Source: Xylogone sp. PMI_703
Lineage: Eukaryota; Ascomycota; Leotiomycetes
Direction: 5' to 3'
Assembly: GCA_021399445.1 (NCBI GenBank)
Contig: JAJTUQ010000001.1
Span: 3,968,001-4,032,000 of the forward strand
Length of the DNA stretch: 64,000 nt
Translations under genes and position numbers: made by a program
The notes under the pieces: model-generated
The model's input: the letters and a program-made list of their open reading frames with translations, nothing else
What the model was told of the DNA's origin: nothing
Database searches by the model: none
Shown: positions 10,693-21,789 of the stretch, piece by piece
How the letters are laid out: each line of letters starts with the position of its first letter
How positions within the stretch are numbered: position 1 is the first letter of the stretch

Positions 10693-13600
10693 TGTCACGG
10701 GATTTGTCTATCTTATCTCTGCTATCAGCCTAAGTGAACCCTTTTTACAAGGCAGCCACGAGTATTCGTTTGTTGCACACACACACACCAGCTATGAATT
10801 AATTGTAAAGTTATCTTCTTATTATTAAGAAGACTTCTTCTTCCACAGGACCAAAGGGCAAAGGAAAGAAGAAAAGACCCGGAGTTCCTCGACGGGATAA
10901 GAGGCAGAAGGTTGAAGGAGGAGCGGATGCTACTGCACAGAAGAAGCAGAAGCAGCGAAGGGTCGTGCTGGGTTAATATACTGCGTACGATCGTCGAGAG
11001 CACTTGCAGAGGCGACTTTGCAGCCCTTGCCCAAACCCACGGCGCCGTGCAAGTGTGGGACGAGGGATGGGGGGGGGGGAGGAATCCACTTGTTCTCCCA
11101 GGGCCCGCCTTCTAGTTGCAGCACAGTGCAGCAAGGTCCACGGCAGGGTGTTCAGCGCGGAGTGGGCGCCTTTCTTCCTTTTTCTTCCTCACCACCGCCG
11201 TGCACGCCTACCAGCAGCCAGCAAGAGAGAACCGCGAGCGAAAAAAAAATGGACAAACCCGAGAGGTGGAGACCCAGCTCGCAGCCTTAGCCCGGCCTAG
11301 ATGGGATCATGGATTCAATCGCCCGCACCTTGACACGCTTGTGAGATGGCATCGAAGACGGAGCTCCAACGACATCCTCGGCCACATGGGCTGCGGCTGT
11401 TGCGTCAGGACCAGACATGATCTCGCCGTGGTATGTTCTGTTCTTTCGTATGAACCGGTACCTCCGTACTTGGGCGGCCTGTACAGTCAGGATCTCAGCT
11501 TGGATCGAAAACGGTGGACGAGCCCGCGTCCGTCGCCACCTAGGGCCAGACAAGCCCCAGGCTAACAAAAAGTTCAGATTTGCTTTAGCTATTCGACTGG
11601 CGCGACCGTAAAATCAAAGCACCAGCCAATCTCAGTGTCCAGAAGAGCATATCTCGCCTCCGAAACTTTGGCAGACACTACGACCGACCATCACGACGAA
11701 ATTGCGGGTACGACGGCCGGGTCCCTTGAGAAAAATTCCCAAATGGCAAGTACAGTAGCAAAAGCAGTAGATGCAGATACTGTCGTAACTACCTAGATGG
11801 CCTGGAAACGGGTTCATGGCCGATGGCCGGGGCCGGAAGCCCACCGTACACATGCATCAAGGGACGTTTCTTATGGGCTGGCCAGCCTCGAGCCCACGAA
11901 CGACCTTCACTCTTCATCCTGCCTTTCTTGAGCTCACTCCGCGCTGCTGGTTGGTTCCCGTCCTTGCGGCGCAATCTGGATTTCGTTCGGCCATGTCCTT
12001 GCTGACGTCCTCGATCGTCCAGTCGCTGACCTGCACCTGCAACCGCTTCCCGTCCCCTGCGATACCCCGACGAGAAAAGGCTTCCCAGCGACGAGAAAAG
12101 CGCAGCAGCAACTAGATCTGCTGGCCCATTGGGGCGCCGGATACGTATTCAATTGATTGCTCCTTTAGACGCAGGACGTAATCGACACACGCCTGATAAG
12201 CCCTGCAAGACAGGCAAGCCCGATCTGCCGTGCCAGTTTGCTTTCCCTCGCCCACCACCCTTCCCCGGCACCACGGGTCGATTCTACGCTACTGTAATCG
12301 CGGGCACGTACTCTAAGCACTCTACACACGTGCGCGTGCCGAGAGTAAGCAAAGCAATAATAGATATCGCTTTCCATCATCTCAATCAGAAACAATTCTT
12401 GCTGACACTGTTCATTTACAGATCCTTTTCTACATCTTCAAATCTGATCGCGTGCGACGACGTTGATGCCAAGCGCTTGCCTCGGATCATCCGCACGCCC
12501 TCAGTCTTGGTTGTCCACTCTGGTCAGGATCTGGTTCATTTCCCGTCAGGACAAGCAACTGCGCCAAATGCTTGCCTCTGCCCTCTGGGGCACGCCCAGG
12601 CGCGAGGCACTGGAGGCAAGCTTACCCGCCAGCTGCAAGAGGGGTGGTACGGCTTCCCGCTGGAAAGGGCCTGGATGCTGTCAGTGGCCGCTGGAGGGCT
12701 TGCGCTTCTCCCTTTCTTCCCCCCACCCGTCATCTTCGTCGAATGGTGAGTGGCTTTGGCTCGGGTACCGTCCGGGTGGCCTGGCGAGGCAGACCTGCGA
12801 TCCAATCCTTCGAGAAGACCTGCTCACGTTCCGTGACCATGGCGTGTCGGCTGTCTCCCAGCCTCAGCCAGCGTCTCACGGCTGTCATGAGAGATCGGGG
12901 AGCCTACGACTGAGGCTTGCGGGCTGATTGTTGCTTCGCACCTGGTCCATACCTGCTTCTCTAGCGTTCGGCGTAGAAGCAGGAGGGAAAGCTTCCATGC
13001 CTTCGGCCAGCTCCATGTCTCAGCTTCTAGCGTGTTGCCCTTTTCGAGCTACGGCCGCGGGCTGCCCATCCAGATGCACATCACCGCGCCTCTTTCGAAA
13101 TTTTTTTCAAGGGAGGTGGGACGGTGTGCCCGGACTGGGTGTGGTGTTTGCTAAGGGAAGAGGCCGAGGGGAGCTTTCTCAGACGAAACCGTAAGCCATG
13201 AAGCCATTGCTCCATCAAAGGGAAAAACTAGTTTGGCCCAACTGCCTATTTTTGATGCGATTGAATAATGCTTTGGTTAGAGTAGCCTGGTGTACTTCCG
13301 TATGCTAACCAGAGTTTTTAACTTCACTCTCTTCTCGTACTATTGAAAGATCGAAAGCAGTTAAGTCCTGAGACCCAGAATATAGAAAACGGTTAAGTAC
13401 AGGAACAGTACGTGGGTACGGCGGGTCATGGTATCAAACAAGCTCTACAGTAGTAGTACAAGAATTTTTGACAGCTTTGATATGCTTCCGTCTGTGGACG
13501 TACTGTGTACAGCACCAGCCACATTTCAATTAGCAAACACTTCAGTACAGCACAGTACAGCATTTATTTTCTTGCAATCATAAGAGCCATAAGAGGAAAA

Positions 13601-14246
13601 AGTCTCATGGCCGTGGCGAATACCATCATACCCGACAATCATCAAACGCCATCGCACAAACATCCCCAAAACCCAATATACGAAAATATACTGTAACCAC
13701 CTGTAACACAGTAGCAAAACACCATACCATACAGCGAAAACAGACGGGCCAAAACGACACCCCGCGCAGTCGCACAGCGAAAAAGGGCAGCTCGCACAGG
13801 CAGAAAGACATGTCGTCCAAAGCAGCCAATCAAAACCCCGTACACGAGCACGTTGTCAAACCGCTGGCCAACATCTGGGGTTACGAGGGAGTGTGGCATG
13901 TGCACCCTAGCGTAGTGGCGCACCCCCTCGCCTCATGCAGCCTGTGCCTCACTAGCGTCATTAGCTTCTTTTTTTGCGCCGAAAGGAAAGCTTAGCTGCT
14001 TTGGGCATAGTGGGGAGGTGAGGGATGGGTGTTAGCGAGCGCGCGTTGCGTTGTGTCTGTGGAGTGTCCAGATGTGATTTGATTATTGATGGTTAGCGGG
14101 GAATTTCTTTTGTGGCTCTTAAACTTTTACGTGTACGGGTACGCGATGAATAAAGTTAGGGGAGACTCGGGAGAGTAACATCGAGGGAGCAGGTACGTAC
14201 ACGGTGCTGCAGCGAATGGGCTGATCCACGTGTCTCTTAACCTCAT
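10693..14246. other. Long GC-richer intergenic region, no supported gene
   Basis: This stretch is upstream of the transporter and is clearly more GC-rich between about 11000 and 13150 than the rest of the window. It has several overlapping medium ORFs on both strands, none with recognisable domains, so I treat them as chance ORFs from low stop density. It contains (CA)n at 10776-10788, a G-run near 11068-11078, and a GTAC-rich patch at 13385-13565. It could hold long untranslated regions or a non-coding RNA, but nothing in the sequence proves that. Confidence 0.5.
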
Positions 14247-14576
14247 CTATCTCTCTTGATTCTGATTTCTACCCACTATTATATTGAATTTATTGAAAAA
14301 TTGGGGGCGTACTGCACAGTACCAGGTTAAATGCGCAGTACTTGGGGACTCGCGTGCCCACATGCCTCTCTCTTTCTCTTGTAGGGTGACCTGCCACTGA
14401 TCGTGTGTCACCAAAACGGCCTTAACATCCTCTTCGGTGATATCTCCAGCTTGGCCACAGCACTTGGCAACTTGGCATCGTTGAAGGTCTCCCCAACGGC
14501 TGATGACATCGGTGGAGAGGAGGGAGGAGAGAAAAGCTTTCGGGGTGATCTCTTGGACTGTCTTGGCTGACACCAT
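14247..14576 (-). CDS. Possible small hypothetical protein (weak)
   Basis: A minus-strand frame from the ATG at 14576 (MVSAKTVQEITPKAFLSSLL) to a stop at 14247 gives 109 residues. The first 80 or so codons look coding-like, with balanced third positions and a hydrophilic helix-rich composition including GDITEEDVKAVLVTHDQW. The last 25 or so codons fall in AT-rich sequence and look non-coding, so the real 3' end or an intron may differ. I do not recognise the family. Three CACGTG boxes lie close by, at about 14227, 14676 and 14744. Two of them sit just upstream of the start, which is compatible with a real, regulated gene. Confidence 0.3.
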   Translation of the reverse strand: MVSAKTVQEITPKAFLSSLLSTDVISRWGDLQRCQVAKCCGQAGDITEEDVKAVLVTHDQWQVTLQEKERGMWARESPSTAHLTWYCAVRPQFFNKFNIIVGRNQNQER

Positions 14577-16408
14577 TATGAGATCTGTGTAGATTTGAGA
14601 TTTCATCACTGTGCTTGAATAGCGAGAATAGCTTCAGATTGAGAAAATCCCATTGTTGAAGCTCGCGGTTCGCAGCACGTGTTAGGTCGAAGATATGAGC
14701 CCAGGCCCGAAGATCGAAAGTTGCTACGACTAAGCAATGACTCCCACGTGCTCCGTTCTCCTCTGTCGATACGGCCGCGCAAATGGCCCGACCAACCTCG
14801 TCAGACTACAACGTACCGGCCAATAATTAGGCTTTACGAGGAGAGAAGAGGATGGTACGTACGGCACCACCTTGACCAGCCAATGGCTCCTCCGCTTACA
14901 AGGAGGAACTGCGTGCGCGCGTGCGCTCTCCCCGATCCTGGGCTAAGAGAAATCAAATCCAGTGGGCAAACCCGCCGAACCCAAGACATTGAAACGTGCA
15001 AGCCAGATGGGGACAGTGGAGAGAGGTCTAGAGTTTCCCACGAGGAGCTATTCGGGTAGTTCGGCATCCACAGGTGAAGGAAAAAATTAGTAGGACAAGA
15101 AAGCGAAGAGAAGGCTTGGAGAGAACAAGCAAAGACTTGGCAATACTCCAGCGGTCTTGGTGAGTCTTGGAGCATCCTAAGGGGTTGTACAGAGGTCGCT
15201 CGGGTCCGGACAGGTCAAGCGCGTAGAAGTGGACTGCAGTAAAATAGTTACCGCAAGGTAGTGTTACAGCACTTCGCTGGACTATCCGAAAAGAAGAGCT
15301 TAGAGGAAGTCTCTGCACGGCAGACCCGCTTGCTGTCATGCACTTGAGAGGGTCATCTTCCATTCTGTCGGGAAGGAGCTCGCAAGCTGCCTGGTTCTAG
15401 CTCTCGCTGTCCCCGCAGTACACAATGTCACTTTTCAATAATAGACCTGCAAACATCGAAAGGATTCCTCAAGTACTTGGCCGTCTTTCTGCATTTGTAC
15501 CTAATGTGGCTTCTGACTAATTCTTGGATGACTGGAGTGACTACCTGCAAGTTAAGTCGTGCTGATTCGGCGTAATCTCACTATGATGACTTCCCTATGA
15601 GGGACTCATGATTCCAGCAACTGGTGAAGGGCAAGATCCTCACGCACGGATTTGTCTGTAATATCCGGGACCCAAATATATCGCAGGTGCACTCGTCCAG
15701 ACTCGGAGCAATTCGACAAGGAAAGGGCCTTGACCTTGCTGTACCGGGGCATGCGCCAGATGTCGCCAAGCAGACGCCGCAACACCAAACGATGAGTATG
15801 GGGGCTGCACGTAGCACCGGCTGTACCGTCGAGCTTCATGCAGACTCGCAAGCTTTGACCCAAGTATAGTGACCCACGTTGAAGCGCCCCTGGCGATGAC
15901 TGGATATCGGGGAGTCCATCCTGTGGCGTCTGTTACAAGCGTTGCAGCATTCCATCTTAGAAGGCATATAGGCTCAACCTAATTGGCTGTAGCACAACAT
16001 CCTTTTAAATGATCTTGGCGCCGTGCAGCTCTGGCGTTGTTGAAAGTGGCAGCTGTGAAGAGTGAGGTCGACCTCTAGATACAGGAAGCAGAGAGAAGGT
16101 AGACTTCTGAGTGTAATATGTGCCGTTGGAGCCGTACATGATTATACGTGGCTTGTCAACACAGCAATGCAAAAAAGACGATGACTATAGCCATAGTTTG
16201 TCGTGATGTGGCTATCGGTGGATCCGAAGACGTCTTGGCCAAGCTGACTTCAATCCTACGAAGTAGCTATCATTAGATGCCTTAGACAGACACAATGTGT
16301 CCAAAATATCTGGTATCAGCACCAGATTCCAACGCTTGGCGAGAGCGAGGAATCCAAAGTGTCATGATTATTCCGTACTCAATCTGTCTAGAAGACTGAC
16401 GAAGCAGA
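14577..16408. other. Intergenic region, nothing recognisable
   Basis: This lies between the weak ORF and the 3' end of the PSO2-type gene. CACGTG boxes occur near 14676 and 14744. Several short ORFs on both strands carry no recognisable domain. I see no RNA gene and no clear repeat. Confidence 0.45.
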
Positions 16409-19057
16409 CTACCATCCTACTTCACCTTCTGCTGACCCGAACTTGATGCATCCATTCTTCTTCCGCTCCGCCATCCACTTGTCAATCCAAGCCTTCATCT
16501 TTGCTCGTCCAGTAGCTGTCCCAACATTGACTGTGGGAATGATCTTTTCGATTCTCAAGGCACAAACGAACATCGTCAATTCCCGAAAACTGCTATGCTC
16601 GCTGTAAGGTACACCAAAACATGCCGCTTCCTTAGTGCTGCCTCGCTGAGGATTCATTTCTGCCATCGTAAACCGAGACTTCCAGCTGCTGGAATTAAGA
16701 ACTGTAGTTACAGACGGTGACTCTGTAAACCTGTGGCAGAGGAGGTTAGCTGGCAGTCCACAAATACAACACTGATCGACAATATACCTTGAGTTGGGTG
16801 GCCTATAGTTCCATCCAGTAGGTTTGAGCCCAATGATTCTGCTAAAATGGGGCTTGAACTGGTTCAGATATTCCTGCAGAGTCTCTGGTCGAATCTCCAT
16901 AAGCCCCTGCATGTGAATTTGAGCCTCTCTTGGATTACTTGTCATTCTGCTCATCAGCTCCGGATCCTCCAGGGCCGCACATATTCGCATCTTTGCAGGT
17001 GCAGCCCATATCTTGCAATCAAGTGCCCGTGCAATTCCTAGACACATTCGCTCTTTCCCTATACTATATGTGCCACATACAACCAAAATACGACCGCGGT
17101 CCTTGTATTTGACCTCTGAGGCGCTGGGTTCGTCTTTAGAGTTAATAGAGGTATTGGCAAAAGTGGGACGCTCCTTCTTTATCATTTCCCAAGCATTTTT
17201 GCTCCCTACTTGCTCCTTCTGCAGACTCACGCACATCTCTGCACAAGCCTGAATAACATCTTCCTGGCGAGGAAAGCTGTATTTAGGGTTTAGATAAGTC
17301 GTATCCAAATAACACACATCAATTTTCTGCTGGGTGGTTTTCCCTGTGATAGTATTGACTATGTCAGGCATCAGCAATGGATGAGCAATATGAGCTGGAC
17401 ACGCCCTGAAGTCTCCACAATGAAGTATTCTGTGGACTTTCGGATTCCCACCCTTTCCAACAACTTTCTCGAAAAGAAACAAGGAGCTACCAGGACAGTG
17501 ATTTGCGGGTATCATGGTGACAAATGCTCCTTCAGTACCGGGTACTTCTGTTTTTTGCTCAAATTCGAGAGGCACAACCCACTTAGGATCTACTCTTAGT
17601 TGCTGCTTGACAAGATTCGCGGTAACCTTGCTGCAGTAGATGGGGCCGTGGCACCATAAAGCCGTCAATCCAATATAATGGTCGCTATGGAAATGGCTCA
17701 GGAAATAGGCATTACAGCCCTGGATAGCACCATACCGGAATGCATCTACACAGATAAAGAATCCGGGTAGGATTTTGTAGAAGGGGCAAGTTCTCTGATA
17801 CGCTGGTTTACCTCGCGCGGCATTCTCTGCAGCTGAAGCTGCAGCCCAGGCATTATCCTCCGCGTGAGAGGCCATGATCATAGAGAACGCAGATGCCTTT
17901 GTAGTAGTCTTCCCAAGCTCAAATGGATTTGCTTGTCCCGGCCTTGGTATGGCGGCCTTCCTTATAAAACTAGTTTTCCCTTCGACTGCAAGGTTGTTGT
18001 GTTCCAAAACTTCAGTAACAGCAGGTTCTGGTAGTGGTATAGGATTTCCATCAAGGCAGGCATTGACATGCTGATTTGCCTCGCTAGAAGAGATACCAGA
18101 TAGAGAGCTATTACAAATAGGACAGACAAGAGAGCTCACTTCTGACTTCTCCAGTCCATTCTCCATATTGTAGCTATCCATACCATCGAATTGCCCATTG
18201 AATACTTTCTCTCCTTCTACGCCACCTTCGACCAATTGATCATATTCTTCCCCCTCTTCTAAACTGTCTCGCTCCCATGTCCTCCGTGTATTGTACTCTT
18301 CCCCAAAAATATCCTCATCTGGAAATTCCTGAGAATTAAATCCTTCAAAATCGTCCCCACTAGTAGTCTCTTGTTTCAAACCCGGAACTACTGAGATATC
18401 TTTAGTATCGACATGTGGGGGACTATATGGTGATTCTCCGTCCGGAGCACGCACATTGGAATTTCCTGAAGATCGTCTGGAATCGGGATCCAATCTCTTA
18501 GGTGTAGCGGACATATCTGTTTGCTTCTTACTTCCGGGAATTTCTGGAGATGTGTTTGGGACCTGATCAATCTCGTCTTCGGAATCTGAATCATCCAAAA
18601 ATGGCCCAATTCGGCGTTGTTTTGGCTTTGCAGTTACCGGAGGATCCGATATGCAATTGATTTTCGATTCATCCACGCCAGCCTGTTTCTCTCCATTCTC
18701 AGCAACATCATCCTCAACTAGGCTCCCGCCCGCATCAGTTGATAGCCTTCTCTTCTTTGATGGCCCGCCAGCCTCGTTATAGCGCCTCTCAGCGTCCTCG
18801 TTCTCCCCATATATGTCATCCTCCGCAGTATCTTCGCTTGGCTGCCTTGATCTCGACAAAAAGGCATCTATATCCCCATCTGCTAGAAAAACAGAATCAT
18901 CTTTGACTGGCGAATCTACTTTCTTGAAAAAACTCAGTATGCTGGTGTTCTTCTTCACGGGAGTTTTCCCATTCGTAGGCCTTTTGGAATTCATTCGGCT
19001 GAAGTTTGATACATTAGATCGCGAGGCGGGCAGTTTTGTCATACTTCGTGACGCCAT
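16409..19057 (-). CDS. pso2: DNA interstrand cross-link repair nuclease PSO2/SNM1 (metallo-beta-lactamase, beta-CASP)
   Basis: The frame is open over 882 codons. I place an in-frame 57-bp intron at 16787-16731 (gtatat...ccacag). Removing it joins RPPNSR directly to FTESPSV as expected for the family and leaves 863 residues in exons 19057-16788 and 16730-16409. The N-terminal 300 residues are acidic and disordered, with a PIP-box-like NTSILSFF at 37-44. A UBZ4-type zinc finger follows (C312, C315, H329, C333). The catalytic metallo-beta-lactamase domain carries HFHSDH at 455-460, then ANHCPGS and LHCGDFRA. The C-terminal beta-CASP part has VPYSEHSSF and PTVNVG. This family is a 5' exonuclease acting in the nucleus on cross-linked DNA ends. 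Transcription runs away from the gene to the right, with about 0.7 kb between its start and LSM2. Confidence 0.95.
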   Translation of the reverse strand: MASRSMTKLPASRSNVSNFSRMNSKRPTNGKTPVKKNTSILSFFKKVDSPVKDDSVFLADGDIDAFLSRSRQPSEDTAEDDIYGENEDAERRYNEAGGPSKKRRLSTDAGGSLVEDDVAENGEKQAGVDESKINCISDPPVTAKPKQRRIGPFLDDSDSEDEIDQVPNTSPEIPGSKKQTDMSATPKRLDPDSRRSSGNSNVRAPDGESPYSPPHVDTKDISVVPGLKQETTSGDDFEGFNSQEFPDEDIFGEEYNTRRTWERDSLEEGEEYDQLVEGGVEGEKVFNGQFDGMDSYNMENGLEKSEVSSLVCPICNSSLSGISSSEANQHVNACLDGNPIPLPEPAVTEVLEHNNLAVEGKTSFIRKAAIPRPGQANPFELGKTTTKASAFSMIMASHAEDNAWAAASAAENAARGKPAYQRTCPFYKILPGFFICVDAFRYGAIQGCNAYFLSHFHSDHYIGLTALWCHGPIYCSKVTANLVKQQLRVDPKWVVPLEFEQKTEVPGTEGAFVTMIPANHCPGSSLFLFEKVVGKGGNPKVHRILHCGDFRACPAHIAHPLLMPDIVNTITGKTTQQKIDVCYLDTTYLNPKYSFPRQEDVIQACAEMCVSLQKEQVGSKNAWEMIKKERPTFANTSINSKDEPSASEVKYKDRGRILVVCGTYSIGKERMCLGIARALDCKIWAAPAKMRICAALEDPELMSRMTSNPREAQIHMQGLMEIRPETLQEYLNQFKPHFSRIIGLKPTGWNYRPPNSRYIVDQCCICGLPANLLCHRFTESPSVTTVLNSSSWKSRFTMAEMNPQRGSTKEAACFGVPYSEHSSFRELTMFVCALRIEKIIPTVNVGTATGRAKMKAWIDKWMAERKKNGCIKFGSAEGEVGW

Positions 19058-19770
19058 CCTTGAAATAGGTTATTGACCTAGAGCTCTATCTTCATTTGAT
19101 GGAGATAATAGGAATCTGCTGGTACTCCGGATTCATTCAATCCGCACTTTTAACGAGCGTTCAAAATTCCGAGGTGCAGTCACGATGCGCAAGACAGCTG
19201 TACTTGGTTTTATCCAAGATATTCGATTAAATCACTTTGTAACTGATGCTGGCAAATGAGTGCACACCAGCCATCGAGTTCTCCCGCGGAATAACGAAAC
19301 TGATGCACTTTTTGTTATCTGCCTGAGATACCATATTTTCGGGGTGGAGGAAGACGCGAAACTCGGCACACGATGTCAGGTGACATCATTACATCCCAGC
19401 GTCACTAAGCCTTCAACAGACTCATATTACTATCATGACACAATGTTGAAATATACGAACGGAGTAGTGACTTTGATAGAAACTGGCTAGATTTCGTATC
19501 TGGGTATTTATCTAGCTTCTTTTGTAGTACTACCTGGAAACCAGATATAGTATGTGCCTTTGTGCCGTTGGTAAAACGCCAAACTCCACGTCAATGGCGG
19601 AAGAACCTCTCGGGAGCTCAACATCCTTTCTCCGAAGCCTCGTATAGGCGCTACCTCATAATATCTGCATACTTCCCAAGTCTTTTGTATCTCTCATCTT
19701 TGTGCTAAGGCATACATGCCTCCATCCGATCCGTGACGAACATAATTTCTCCAGCTACTCTTGAACGAGA
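19058..19770. other. Intergenic region upstream of PSO2 and downstream of LSM2
   Basis: About 0.7 kb holds the promoter of the PSO2-type gene and the 3' flank of LSM2, both transcribed leftward. A short ORF at 19260-19490 has no recognisable feature. Confidence 0.5.
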
Positions 19771-20326
19771 CTATTTTGCTTTAGTTGCTTGTTGGGCAGC
19801 CTCTCTCCTTGTAGCTAGCACAAAATATCCATCAGTAACTAGTTACATATTGTATGAAATCTGGCTCAACTCACCATCTTCTAATAGCGCCGTGTCGACG
19901 GCATTCCCCGGTAAATGAACGTATCTCACTACACTCCCTCGAATGAAAACATTCTTAACAGAACTCTATTCGCACGACCAGTCAGCCAGAACGTTCTTCA
20001 GCCATCTCTCTCCTAATTCTCTCCCTCCCTCCATAAATTATTAACTCGAAAGCAATCTAAGAGGGACAAGAGAAAAGACTGCTAACCAGATGAGGGTACT
20101 TAATCTCCTCCACCACCTGTATATCATCAAGTTTGATATTCAGATACTGATCTACCGATTTTAATGTCCCGCGTATCCTGATATCATTCTTGAGCTCGAC
20201 AGTTACTTCGTGGTCGACTAGCGTTTTGAAGAAGCTGTGTTACGTCCATTGTCAGCATTTGTAGAAAAGATGTATGAAAAGAGATCGAATCGGTTCGTGT
20301 GGGTATCGGTACCTAAAGAACAACAT
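19771..20326 (-). CDS. LSM2: U6 snRNA-associated Sm-like protein LSm2
   Basis: Four small exons on the minus strand: 20326-20313, 20234-20087, 19965-19875 and 19814-19771, with closing phases, encode 98 residues. The protein begins MLFFSFFKTLVDHEVTVELK. It continues with the Sm1 motif (IRGTLKSVDQYLNIKLDD), then NVFIRGSVVRY as Sm2, and ends LLEDATRREAAQQATKAK. This is essentially the canonical LSm2 length and sequence. LSm2 is a subunit of the nuclear LSm2-8 ring that binds the U6 snRNA 3' end in splicing and of the cytoplasmic LSm1-7 ring in mRNA decay. The first exon has only 14 coding bases and the second intron has an unusual gttagc donor. Both are placed from conservation. The gene is too fragmented to appear as one ORF. 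Confidence 0.95.
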
Positions 20327-21789
20327 TTTTGTGTAGGAATCGCCCTCCTTTTTGATCTGCTGCGAGGAGGGTAATCAATTGGAACTGAATGGTCTTCCGC
20401 GGGGTCACTAGAGCTGTGTTGGAACTAGAAAGGTAGAGTTAATGTTAAGGCTACAAGGCATCAAATATGGGACGTGCGCGCTTTGGGTTCTGCAGATCGC
20501 AATATAAAGAACAATGATTGGTTAATTTTAGATGTGACCAAAGATTTTGTTGCACGTCTGAATTATTTTGTCCATCCCCTTCTTCTGCCCCTAACTTCTA
20601 CCCCTAACTTCTGCCCCTAACTTCTGCCCCTAACTTCTGCCCCTAACTTCTGCCCCTAACTTCTGCCCCTAACTTCTGCCCCTAACTTCTGCCCCTGCTT
20701 CTGTGCTCTTTGTATGTAATTTACCTTGGAGTGCACTGTTCATGCCTAAATTCCGTTATTTTGTATTCTATAATTCCTAGTTGTTCTAGGCCTATCCACT
20801 CATAATAAGTTGCGAGCAAGGAAGCATTCCTGTGCTATGATTGCTACCAAGCAATCAATATTGATGCAACTTCAACAGCCCTTGAATTGTTTGTGCATGG
20901 TAGTCTAGTAGATATGAGCAACTATTCAACAAGCAGGTCACTCTCTTTCCCACCCAGCAAAAACAGGTGCATATATCATATATTCTCTATATTCTAGGCA
21001 TACCCCCCCCGCACTGCTTGAAAGGAAGCATGAGTGCAATGTTTTCTAGGGACTTCCATACCTCCTCGTCTGGCTGCAACACGTGAATCCGACAAACCAT
21101 GGTGGCTCAGCTTGGAACTTGGTCGGTGCACTTAAAGTGCTTACCCAAACTGCGATTGGCTCTGTTTCGACTTCCGCAAGTGCAATAGCTTGAGCTATTA
21201 TTTGTCTAGGGATTTTCGAATAAACATGCGGTATACCCAGAACTGTTGGACGAATGAGATTTGGGAAGGAGAGAAAGGGGAAATATTCGTCCGCATCTCC
21301 TCATCTGTGCTCCAGGCGAATGCGAAGTGCGAATGAACTCTCAGCCAGCTGACCCCACCAACCAACCACAAGCCCACCTTCAGCCCAGCGCCCAATTTCT
21401 TTGTGCTAGTATGCATAAGGCCATGGCAAAGCAGCCAAAATATGCAGAGCCGGTTACCTCTTATTATAGTTGAGAGTTATTATAGTTGAGACCTTTCCCT
21501 GTGAAGGACAGGCTCTCTTTCCAGTTTTTGGGAGTGGTATGGTACAGCTAGCTGTGCCTCACTTAGCGGCGCCTCACCTCTTCTCCCGTTTATGGAACGG
21601 ACGCCTATCAGCAGTAGGATTGTGTGATCTGCCTTGCGGCGCCTTACACTATTGCTCACACCAGGCTGAAGTATATATTACTAACCCCTACTTCACCTTC
21701 CTGTTACACCTTTTCAAGGTCCATTACTTCGTATCTTATGGTCCCTTTTCGTATGCCTGTCTGTGTAACTCTGCAAACTCAGCCTCGTC
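20327..21789. other. Intergenic region between LSM2 and the P450, with minisatellite
   Basis: Divergent promoter interval. It contains the 13-bp minisatellite at 20582-20703 (listed separately) and a C-run at about 21004-21011. A short ORF at 21470-21883 overlaps the P450 start and is not supported. Confidence 0.5.
20582..20703. repeat. 13-bp minisatellite, about 9 copies
   Basis: The unit CTTCTGCCCCTAA is repeated head to tail, with eight full copies and a partial ninth ending CTTCTGCCCCTG. Only copy two differs (A for G). The near-perfect identity of the copies suggests recent expansion or ongoing homogenisation. The array lies about 260 bp upstream of the LSM2 start codon. Confidence 0.95.

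Noticed and set aside
11004..11565. Overlapping ORFs on both strands upstream of the transporter
   Set aside because: They overlap each other in several frames and show no recognisable motif or gene structure.
12129..12749. 206-codon plus-strand ORF in GC-rich DNA
   Set aside because: No domain, odd Cys/Pro/His-rich composition and equally long ORFs in other frames; it looks like low stop density in GC-rich sequence.
20582..20703. Interstitial telomere array
   Set aside because: The unit is 13 bp and only part of it resembles CCCTAA, so it is a minisatellite, not telomeric repeat.
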